DNA of 13,492 nt, taken from contig JBDIBB010000104.1 in NCBI GenBank assembly GCA_039812685.1, positions 1 through 13,492 of the forward strand, read 5' to 3'. Source of the DNA: JBDIBB01 sp039812685. GTDB taxonomy: Bacteria > Acidobacteriota > Vicinamibacteria > Vicinamibacterales > JAFNAJ01. This document shows, piece after piece, positions 5,957-13,492 of this stretch (positions within the stretch are counted from its first letter, which is position 1; every line of letters begins with the position of its first letter). The notes below the pieces were generated by a model. The model was not told the DNA's origin. It was given only the letters and a program-made list of their open reading frames with translations, and ran no database searches. A program made the translations under genes and the position numbers.

Positions 5957-6040
5957 GCACGGACACGCCAGCGTTCGGATTCGCGGCCACCGGCCGCACA
6001 GCCTGCCCCGGCGCCTGGCGCGGGGCCGGAGTTCTCCCCC

Positions 6041-7311
<1,271 letters not shown>

Positions 7312-7315
<4 letters not shown>

Positions 7316-9282
7316 GCCAGGAGCCGGTTCGCGCCTTCGAGGCCGGCGGCGCGCTCGCCGGCGTGCTCGCGGGCTTCGAGGCCCGCGCCAGCCAGCGTGC
7401 GATGGCCGAGGCGGTGACCCGTGTCATCGACACCGGCGGCGTGCTGCTGGTCGAGGCTGGCACGGGCACCGGGAAAACGCTCGCCTATCTCGTACCCGCC
7501 GTCCTCAGCGGGCAGCGCGTCGTCGTCTCCACCGGCACCAAGAACCTGCAGGAACAGATCCTCGAGAAGGACCTGCCCCTGCTGCGCCGCGCCCTGGGCC
7601 GCGAGATCACCGCCACGGTGATGAAGGGCCGCGGCAACTACCTCTGCCTGCACCGCTACGAGTCGGTCGTGAACGCGGCGGCGACCAGACCTCCCGCCGA
7701 TCGTGTCGCGCTCGCCCTCGTGGAGGCATGGCTGCCGCACACCGGGACCGGCGATCGCGCGGAGGTGGAAGACCTGCCGGAGGACGCCGGCGTCTGGGCC
7801 GACATCGCCGCGACCACCGAGAACTGCCTCGGCAGCGAGTGCCCGCGCTATGACGACTGCTTCGTCGCGCGGATGCGGCAGCGCGCGGCCGAAAGCGACG
7901 TGGTGATCGTGAACCACCACCTGCTGTGCGCCGATGCCTCGGTGCGTCGTCACTCCTTCGGCGAGGTGATTCCGCCCGCGCCCATCCTCGTGGTGGACGA
8001 GGCGCACCAGCTCGAGGACGTGGCCACGCAGTATTTCGGTCTGGCGGTGAGCAACTTCCGCGTGGACGCGCTGGTGCGCGACGGCCTGCGGGTGCTCGGC
8101 GCGAAGGCGGTCGCCGACCGCCGGAAGGCGGCCGACCTGCGCGCCGCGCTGGGGCAGGTGGAGCGCACGGCGCGGGATCTCTTCACGTCGCTTCAGTTCC
8201 GGCGTCCAGGCACTTCCACGCGCACGCGCGAGCGCGACGGCCTGTTCGACGAACGCCTCCGCCTCACCGAGGGCGTGCTCGACGTGGTCGGCGAGAGCGG
8301 CCTGCTGTTCACCGAGGCGCTCGGGCACGCGGAGGCGGCGCTCGCCGGCCTGAAGGAACCGGGCGAGGACGTGCGCGGGCTGGCGCGGCGCGTCACCAGC
8401 CTGCGCGAGGACGCCCGGTTCCTGCTGCGCGCCATCGACCCGGGCTTCGTGTTCTTCCTCGAGATCCGCGGGCGCGGCGTCTTCCTGCGGGCCACGCCCA
8501 TCGACGTGGCGGCGCTGGTGCGCGAGCACGTGCTGCAGCGGCCGCGGACGGCGGTGCTCACCTCGGCGACGCTCTCCGTCAACGGGTCGTTCGAGTACGT
8601 GCGCGGGCGGCTGGGCATCGCAGAGGCCGCGCAGATGCGCCTGCCGCCCGAGTTCGACTACCGTACGCAGTCGCTGCTCTACCTGCCTCGCAGGATGCCC
8701 GATCCCCGGTCGCCCGACTTCGTGGCCGCGGCGGCGCACGAAGTGGTGGAGATCCTCGGACGCAGCGAGGGGCGCGCCTTCGTGCTGTTCACCAGCTACG
8801 CGAACCTGCGCGAGGTGCAGGCGCGCATCGCCCCGCGGCTGCCCTACCCGATGCTGGTGCAGGGCGAGGCGCCGCGCACGCAACTGATCGACCGCTTCCG
8901 GCGAACCCCCAATGCCGTGCTGCTGGCCACCTCGTCGTTCTGGCAGGGCGTGGACGTCGCGGGCGAGGCGCTCTCCTGCGTGATCATCGACAAGCTGCCC
9001 TTCGCCTCGCCAGGCGACCCCATCGTCGCCGCGCGCATCGAGGCGATCGGCGAGGCCGGCGGCGACGCGTTCCGCGACTACCAGGTGCCGCTGGCCATCC
9101 TCACGCTGCTGCAGGGCCTGGGCCGGCTCCTGCGCCACCACACCGATCGCGGCGTGCTCGCCATCCTCGATCCCCGGCTGACGTCGATGGGCTACGGCCG
9201 GCGTTTCCTCGACTCGCTGCCGCCGGCTCCCGTCACCCACCGGATCGAGGAGATCGGCCGGTTCTTCGGAACGAACGGGTAA
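7312..9282 (+). CDS. DinG/YoaA-type ATP-dependent DNA helicase with Fe-S cluster
   Basis: From the rare start CTG at 7312 the protein has 656 residues; from GTG at 7363 it has 639 (E. coli YoaA is about this size). It is an XPD/Rad3-like superfamily 2 helicase that should unwind DNA 5' to 3' in repair or replication-stress responses. Motif I is GTGTGKT (50-56) and motif II is DEAH (229-232). Four cysteines, C112, C172, C177 and C183, are spaced as in the XPD/DinG 4Fe-4S domain. LTSATL (motif III-like), SFWQGVDVAG and QGLGRLLRHHTDRG (motif VI) complete the core. No exonuclease domain is fused at the N-terminus. The stretch FEAGGALAGVLAGFEARASQ resembles the family's N-terminal segment and begins upstream of GTG 7363, which argues for the CTG that overlaps the glyA stop (CTGA), with GGAGG at 7303-7307 four bases ahead. 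Start confidence is lower than identity. Confidence 0.9.
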
Positions 9283-9326
9283 GGCGCGGGCGAGACTACC
9301 CACGATCGACGTCAGGCGCCGCCCCG

Positions 9327-9342
9327 CGTGACGCGCGTCACA
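9327..9342. promoter_or_regulatory. CRP/FNR-like palindrome (cGTGA-N6-TCACa)
   Basis: GTGACGCGCGTCAC (9328-9341) is a 14-base perfect palindrome. Its half-sites GTGA and TCAC separated by six bases match the CRP-family consensus TGTGA-N6-TCACA, with only the first base differing. It lies in the 200-base spacer after the helicase gene, centred near -65 relative to the transcription start expected from the promoter at 9364-9393, a normal activating position for CRP-type factors. No such regulator is encoded in this window, so the binding partner is unknown. Confidence 0.45.
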
Positions 9343-9363
9343 CGGCCGCCGTCCGGACATCAC

Positions 9364-9393
9364 TTGCGGGATCGCGCCCGGCGTTCCTACACT
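9364..9393 (+). promoter_or_regulatory. Sigma-70-type promoter ahead of the sigma-54 activator gene
   Basis: TTGCGG (9364-9369) and TACACT (9388-9393) are separated by 18 bases, a plausible -35/-10 pair. The expected start near 9400 would give a leader of about 83 bases before GTG 9483. The remainder of the spacer 9283-9482 carries only the palindrome at 9327-9342 and no credible gene. Confidence 0.4.
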
Positions 9394-9482
9394 CGGCGGG
9401 CGGCGGCCCCGCGACGCCCGCGCGCGTCGCACCAGCACCTCCGGCGCCGCAATGTCCTCGTTCAGGTTCCAGGGAATGGGCC

Positions 9483-12197
9483 GTGGTGCAGGGATTCGAA
9501 CGGGAACGTGCGGCCATCCGCAGCGGCGACCTTCGCGAGGCGCGGCGGCTGCTGGTCGTGGCCGCGACGCGGCCGCTGACGCGTGAGCAACGCGCGACCC
9601 AGCGCGTGACGCTCGCCGAGGTGCTGCTGCTCACGGCCGAACGCGAGGAGGCCGTCCGGCTGGCCACGCTCGCGCTCACCGAATCGCCGGCGCCCGCCGA
9701 GCAGGCGCGCGCGCACGTGGTCCGGGCCGTGGCCCATGCCGATGCCGGCGATCTCACGGCGGCGCTGGCGGAGTTCCGCCGGGGGATCGAACTGGCACGA
9801 TCCACGGCCCTGCCCGCCGAGATCGCCCGCGCGCAGGTGCGACTGCTGGCCACGCTCGCCGAACGACTCGACGACGGCCACCTCTCGGCGCTGGCTCCCG
9901 ACGTGCGACAGAACGTCGTGCGCGCCGGCGACCCGCACCTGTCCATCCACTTCTACCTCGCCGAGGGCCGCCTGGCCGCGAAGCTGGGTGCCATCGACCG
10001 GGCCTGGCATCACTTCGATCTCGCCGCGGCGCTGCTGCCCATCGAGCCCAACCACGTGATCGAGGCGCTCTACGGCTTCGCCGCATCGGCGCTCTGCTCG
10101 CTCACCGCCGATCGGACGTCGGCCGTGGCCTACGGCCGGCGGGCGCTCCACGCCGCGCGGATGGCGGGCTACACGCGCCTGGTGCCCCGCGTGCTCGCGA
10201 ACCTCGCGCAGGCGCTCGTCCACCTCGGACACGTGGACGAGGCGGAGGTCCTGCTCGACGAGGGGCTGCACCAGCCGTCGGTGTCCGCCGAGGTGCGGGT
10301 GGCGCTGCTCGATTCGCGGGTGCAGGCGTCGCTGCTCCGCCGCGACCTGGCCGCGAGCCGCCAGCTGCTGGCGCGCATCGACGCCGCGCTCGACCAGCGC
10401 GATCCACACTGGGACTGGCCCGGCCTCAGCCGCCGCGAGACGATCGTGCGCGTCCTGCTGGCCAACGGCGATCACGAGGACGCAGCGACGCTGGCGCGGG
10501 AAGCCCGCGAGGCGGCCGCCCGCCTGGGCGACGGCCTGCTCGCCGCGCTGTTCGCCCTGCTCGAGGCCGACGCGCGCCTCACGCGCGGCGAACTGGCCGA
10601 AGCGCGGCGCCTCGTCGATCTCTGCGGTGGTCCGGCCGACGTGGTGTCACTGGTCGTGGCCGGCGAGCGCGAGCGGCTGCGCGCGCGGCTGTCGGTGTAC
10701 ACAGCCGATCTTCGCGGCGCGCGCGTCCATGCCTTCCGCGCGCGGCGGCTGACGGAGACCGTCGGCACCGCGCAACAGCGCCAGACGCTCCAGGAGCAGC
10801 TGCCCGACCTGATTGAGTGGACGCCGGCCACCCGGTCCGTCGAGGGCGCTGCCCGGCTCGACATCGACTGGCTCAACCACCTGTTCACGGTGGCGCAGCA
10901 TCCCCTGCTGCTCGCCGAGGAGACGATCGAAGCGCTGCGGGGCCTGCCGCGCGTCGCGGCCGCGCACGTCGTGCTGGCCAACACCGACGTGCCGCCTCGC
11001 GGCACGCGGCCGGGCTTCGGCCCGATCACCCCGGCGCCCGACTGGCACGCCGTGACATGGACGCTCGGCGACACCCGCGACGGCCTGGTGCAGGTGCGCC
11101 TGTGGCTGCGCGATGCCGCGGGCCAGGCCGATCTGGCCACGTTGGGCGACCTGGTGGCGGCGGCCGTCGCGCTGGCCGATCGGCGGCAGCGCGAGGGCTC
11201 GCTGGTCGCCGGCTGGGACGCATCGCCGCCCGACACGCCCGTGTTCGGTGTGTTCGGGCCGTCGATGCGCACCCAGATCGCCCTGTTGCGGCAGGCGGCG
11301 GTCACGACGCTGCCGGTGCTGGTGACTGGCGAGACGGGCACGGGCAAGGAACTCGTCGCGCGCGAACTGCACCGCCTGGCGCGGGCGGCCACGGGAGCGT
11401 TCGTGCCGTTCAACTGCGCGGCCATCCCGCGCGACATGCTCGAGAGTCAGCTCTTCGGCCATCGGCGCGGCGCCTTCACGGGCGCGGCCGCCGACTTCCG
11501 CGGCCTGGTGGGCGAGGCCGCCGGCGGCACGCTCTTCCTCGACGAGATCGGCGAACTGGACCTCACCCTGCAGCCGAAGCTGCTGCGCTTCCTCGAGACA
11601 GGCGAGGTCCAGCGCCTGGGCGACGCGCGGCCTGCCTCCTTCGACGTGCGCACGATCGCGGCCACCAATGCCGACGTCGACGCGCTCGTGCACACCGGCG
11701 ACTTCCGCCCCGACCTCTATCACCGTCTCAACGGCCTGCGCCTGCACCTGCCCCCGCTGCGCGACCGGCGCGACGACGTGCCGGCGCTGGCCAGACACTT
11801 CCTGGAGCGGTTCGCGCGCGAGGCCGCGAAGCCGCCGCTGCGCCTGGGCCCGGCCGTCATCGAACTGCTCACCATCTACGACTGGCCGGGCAACGTCCGG
11901 GAACTGCTCAACGAGATGCGGCGGCTCGTCACTTTCCTCGAGCCCGGCACCGAGATCGGCCTCGATCAGCTCTCCCACACGATCCGCACGCGCGCCCTCG
12001 AGACCTCGCGCAAGGTCGGGGAGGCGGTGGCGATCCGCGTGGATCAGCCGATGGCCGAGGCCGTGGAGCAGTTGCAGCGCCTGATGGTGGAACGCGCCTT
12101 CCGGGTCGCCGCCGGCCGCGTGGGCGATTCGGCGTCGATCCTCGGCCTCTCGCGCAAGGGGCTGTTCCTGATGCGCAGGCGACTCGGGCTGGAGTAG
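9483..12197 (+). CDS. Sigma-54-dependent activator with TPR-like sensor, GAF-like and AAA+ domains
   Basis: The 904-residue product is a bacterial enhancer-binding protein that should activate RpoN-dependent promoters. Residues 1 to about 450 are all-helical, with paired helices of TPR character (AEREEAVRLATLALTES, DAGDLTAALAEFRRGIELA, HVDEAEVLLDEGL). About 460-580 look like a GAF-type domain (DIDWLNHLFTVAQHPLLLAE through RLWLRDAAGQADLATLGDLV). The AAA+ domain is intact: Walker A GETGTGKE (616-623, K622), GAFTGA loop (663-668) that contacts sigma-54, Walker B TLFLDE (D687, E688), FRPDLYHRLN with the arginine sensors, and WPGNVREL. A Fis-type HTH closes the protein (AAGRVGDSASILGLSRKGLF). There is no CheY-like receiver, so control is probably by ligand or protein binding to the TPR/GAF part. 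GTG 9483 has AGGGA (9471-9475) seven bases upstream. A second GTG follows at once. Confidence 0.92.
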   Translation: MVQGFERERAAIRSGDLREARRLLVVAATRPLTREQRATQRVTLAEVLLLTAEREEAVRLATLALTESPAPAEQARAHVVRAVAHADAGDLTAALAEFRRGIELARSTALPAEIARAQVRLLATLAERLDDGHLSALAPDVRQNVVRAGDPHLSIHFYLAEGRLAAKLGAIDRAWHHFDLAAALLPIEPNHVIEALYGFAASALCSLTADRTSAVAYGRRALHAARMAGYTRLVPRVLANLAQALVHLGHVDEAEVLLDEGLHQPSVSAEVRVALLDSRVQASLLRRDLAASRQLLARIDAALDQRDPHWDWPGLSRRETIVRVLLANGDHEDAATLAREAREAAARLGDGLLAALFALLEADARLTRGELAEARRLVDLCGGPADVVSLVVAGERERLRARLSVYTADLRGARVHAFRARRLTETVGTAQQRQTLQEQLPDLIEWTPATRSVEGAARLDIDWLNHLFTVAQHPLLLAEETIEALRGLPRVAAAHVVLANTDVPPRGTRPGFGPITPAPDWHAVTWTLGDTRDGLVQVRLWLRDAAGQADLATLGDLVAAAVALADRRQREGSLVAGWDASPPDTPVFGVFGPSMRTQIALLRQAAVTTLPVLVTGETGTGKELVARELHRLARAATGAFVPFNCAAIPRDMLESQLFGHRRGAFTGAAADFRGLVGEAAGGTLFLDEIGELDLTLQPKLLRFLETGEVQRLGDARPASFDVRTIAATNADVDALVHTGDFRPDLYHRLNGLRLHLPPLRDRRDDVPALARHFLERFAREAAKPPLRLGPAVIELLTIYDWPGNVRELLNEMRRLVTFLEPGTEIGLDQLSHTIRTRALETSRKVGEAVAIRVDQPMAEAVEQLQRLMVERAFRVAAGRVGDSASILGLSRKGLFLMRRRLGLE

Positions 12198-12200
12198 CCG

Positions 12201-12218
12201 GCCCCGGTGAATCGGGGC
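12201..12218 (+). other. Hairpin directly after the sigma-54 activator gene
   Basis: GCCCCG (12201-12206) pairs with CGGGGC (12213-12218) around the loop GTGAAT, four bases after the stop codon. It could weaken read-through, but no U-run follows, so an intrinsic terminator is not supported. Its right arm overlaps the left edge of the palindrome at 12216-12233, so the two RNA hairpins cannot form fully at the same time. Confidence 0.35.
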
Positions 12219-12233
12219 GGCGAATTCGCCGCC
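12216..12233. promoter_or_regulatory. 18-bp perfect palindrome; candidate operator
   Basis: GGCGGCGAATTCGCCGCC is a perfect 18-base inverted repeat. It ends six bases before the -10-like TACAAT (12240-12245) and covers the position where a -35 would lie for the following gene. A dimeric repressor or activator bound here would directly control that promoter. The downstream winged-helix regulator is an obvious candidate for autoregulation, but OmpR-type wHTH proteins usually prefer direct repeats, so another regulator is equally possible. Confidence 0.42.
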
Positions 12234-12239
12234 TCCCGC

Positions 12240-12245
12240 TACAAT
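12240..12245 (+). promoter_or_regulatory. -10 element TACAAT beside the wHTH regulator start
   Basis: TACAAT matches the -10 consensus at five of six positions and ends seven bases before GTG 12253, leaving no room for a ribosome-binding site. This supports GTG 12253 as the initiation codon of a leaderless or nearly leaderless mRNA. Confidence 0.52.
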
Positions 12246-12252
12246 CCAGGCC

Positions 12253-13492
12253 GTGGCGCGCGACGTCCTGGCGTTCGGACCCTTCCGCCTCGATCTGCGG
12301 GCACATCGCCTGCTGCGCGAGGGCGAACCCGTGCCGCTCTCGGCGCATCTCGTCGACCTGCTCGCCCTGTTTGCCGTCCGCGCCGGCGAACTGCTCACGA
12401 AGGACGCGCTCTTCGAGGCGATCTGGCCCGGCGTCTTCGTCACCGACAATACGCTGGCGCGTGCCGTCGCCGACCTGCGGCGCGCGCTCGGCGACGACCC
12501 GGCCGATCCCCGCTACATCCAGACCGTGGCGCGCCGCGGTTATCGCTTCGTGGCCGAGGTCGGCCCGGCAGCGCCCGAGGCGTTTCCGGCCGGCTCCGGC
12601 GGGGGCGAGGAGACCTACGAGGAACTGCGCCAGTTCGTCGCGTCGGTCACCGCGCTGGAGCGCCTTCGGGTCGACGGGCTGGAGGAGGTGCGCGCACGCC
12701 TCGAACGCGCGGCGGCCGTGCTGCCCGACTACGCACCGGTGCACGTGGCGCTGGCCTCGGCCCTGACGCTGGCCAGCGAAGCGATGCGCTCCAGCGGCGT
12801 GCCCGACCCCGAGCCGGCCGAACGCGCCGTCATGTCGGCGCGCCGGGCCTGCGAACTCGATCCCGGCCTGGGCGAGGCGTGGGCGACGCTCGCCTTCGCC
12901 CTCACCAGCGCCGGCCGCAGCGACCAGGCGCGCGCGGCCGCCCGCCAGGCGGTGAGGCTCGAGCCCGGCAGCTGGCGGCATCACTTCAGGCTGGCCTTCG
13001 CGGCATGGGGCGAGGAGCGCCTGCGTGCGGCCCGCCGCACCCTGGAGCTGCTGCCCGGCTTCCCCTACGCGTGCTTCCTCGGCGCCACCGTGCTCGTGGC
13101 CCGCGGGCTGCTCGGCGAGGCGCGGGCCCTGACCGCCGAAGCGACGGCGGCAGCGCCCCCTGGGGCGTCCGAACGGCTGCCGGCCAGCGGTCTCAACTGG
13201 CTGCAGGGCGCCATCACGGCCACCGATCCGGCGACGGCCGGCGAGGCGCTGGTCAGCTTCGCCCGCGAGATCGGCACGCACGACGCCGGGCGGCTCTACT
13301 CCACCGAGTTCGTGCTCGACGCCCATCACTGGCGCGCCGGCCTGCTGGCGCGCCTGGGACACGCCGACGCCGCACTGGCCGATCTCCGCGCCGCGCTGGC
13401 CATCGAGCCACAGCACCCCCGTTCGCTGGCAGCCCTCGGCGCGCTGCTCGCACGGGACGCGTCTGCGGAGGCCGGCGCCATCACCGAGCGCG
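12253..13492 (+). CDS. Winged-helix (OmpR/CadC-type) regulator with TPR repeats, 5' part
   Basis: The gene runs off the right edge; 413 codons are present. Residues about 5-98 form a Trans_reg_C winged helix: the N-terminal strands VLAFGPFRLDLRAHRLLREG, the helix segment LVDLLALFAVRAGELLTKDALFEAIWPGVFVTDNTL, the recognition helix ARAVADLRRALGDDP, and the wing YIQTVARRGYRFVAEV. This is the DNA-binding module of CadC-like and ToxR-like regulators; there is no receiver domain. After a Gly-rich linker (near 12590-12610) the rest is helical and TPR-like (ALERLRVDGLEEVRARLERA, ACELDPGLGEAWATLAFALT, QARAAARQAVRLEPGSWRHH, HADAALADLRAALAIEPQHP). No membrane helix appears in the part seen. Such wHTH-TPR proteins are numerous in Acidobacteriota; the signals sensed are mostly unknown. 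The start is set by wHTH homology and TACAAT seven bases upstream. Confidence 0.88.
   Translation, partial: MARDVLAFGPFRLDLRAHRLLREGEPVPLSAHLVDLLALFAVRAGELLTKDALFEAIWPGVFVTDNTLARAVADLRRALGDDPADPRYIQTVARRGYRFVAEVGPAAPEAFPAGSGGGEETYEELRQFVASVTALERLRVDGLEEVRARLERAAAVLPDYAPVHVALASALTLASEAMRSSGVPDPEPAERAVMSARRACELDPGLGEAWATLAFALTSAGRSDQARAAARQAVRLEPGSWRHHFRLAFAAWGEERLRAARRTLELLPGFPYACFLGATVLVARGLLGEARALTAEATAAAPPGASERLPASGLNWLQGAITATDPATAGEALVSFAREIGTHDAGRLYSTEFVLDAHHWRAGLLARLGHADAALADLRAALAIEPQHPRSLAALGALLARDASAEAGAITER

Noticed and set aside
5879..6040. N-terminal extension of glyA from ATG 5879
   Set aside because: The 54 extra residues are Arg/Ala/Pro-rich and have no counterpart in serine hydroxymethyltransferases.
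5833..6040. A ZTP, glycine, THF, SAH or cobalamin riboswitch before glyA
   Set aside because: CCGCCCTGGCG superficially recalls the ZTP 3' core, but the 5' core and the exact CCGCCTGGGC order are missing. None of the other cores could be placed either.
7926..9482. A much longer N-terminus for the sigma-54 activator, since its frame is open back to 7926
   Set aside because: The extension runs out of frame through the helicase gene and is low-complexity Arg/Ala sequence. GTG 9483 has a Shine-Dalgarno and starts the helical repeat region.
9328..9579. A small plus-strand open frame in the spacer before the sigma-54 activator
   Set aside because: Arg/Pro-rich, no ribosome-binding site, overlaps the activator gene in another frame, and its start lies inside the CRP-like palindrome.
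12198..12233. Intrinsic terminator after the sigma-54 activator gene
   Set aside because: Both hairpins are strong but neither is followed by a T-run; the region fits a promoter/operator better.
11929..13416. A 495-codon open frame on the minus strand opposite both regulators
   Set aside because: It spans two clear plus-strand genes and their promoter spacer; the composition is Gly/Arg/Ala-rich without any domain pattern.

Overview
The window is very GC-rich, densely packed and has no mobile elements, CRISPR arrays, tRNA or rRNA genes. Gene content (SIMPL-domain protein, Uma2-family protein, RlmI-type methyltransferase, rpiB-glyA, XPD/DinG-type helicase, a TPR-linked sigma-54 activator and a wHTH-TPR regulator) and the protein style suggest an Acidobacteriota chromosome, possibly Vicinamibacteria. 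That placement is an inference from the look of the genes, not from a database match.

Layout. 1-434 (-): 5'-part of a secreted SIMPL/DUF541 protein, divergent from 513-1571 (+), a short homoserine dehydrogenase. 1537-2747 (-): three closely spaced genes, two unknown cytoplasmic proteins followed by a glutaredoxin-like gene whose first active-site Cys codon is TGA. 2769-3374 (+): exported Pro/Ala-linker protein. 3463-4065 (+): Uma2-like nuclease-fold protein. 4097-5263 (-): 23S rRNA m5C methyltransferase. 5368-5832 (+) rpiB, 6041-7315 (+) glyA, 7312-9282 (+) Fe-S helicase. 9483-12197 (+): TPR/GAF-like/AAA+/Fis sigma-54 activator. 12253-end (+): wHTH-TPR regulator, cut by the window edge.

Most important observation. 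The glutaredoxin-like gene at 1537-1791 (-) is interrupted by a single in-frame UGA exactly at the first Cys of the CxxC motif, and the mRNA immediately after the UGA folds into a two-part hairpin with a G/U-containing apical loop about 22 nt from the UGA. This is the geometry of a bacterial SECIS element. The best reading is an unannotated UxxC selenoprotein that ordinary gene callers would truncate to 67 residues or miss. The alternative is a nonsense mutation or sequencing error.

Second theme. Five start codons on both strands (2769, 3463, 5263 minus, 5368, 12253) are preceded by a TANNNT -10-like hexamer ending only 6-7 bases upstream. This places the expected transcription start at or next to the start codon and suggests frequent leaderless transcription. 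The spacers also hold two divergent gene pairs sharing one symmetric -10 element, a CRP/FNR-type palindrome upstream of the sigma-54 activator, and an 18-bp perfect palindrome in the promoter of the wHTH regulator.
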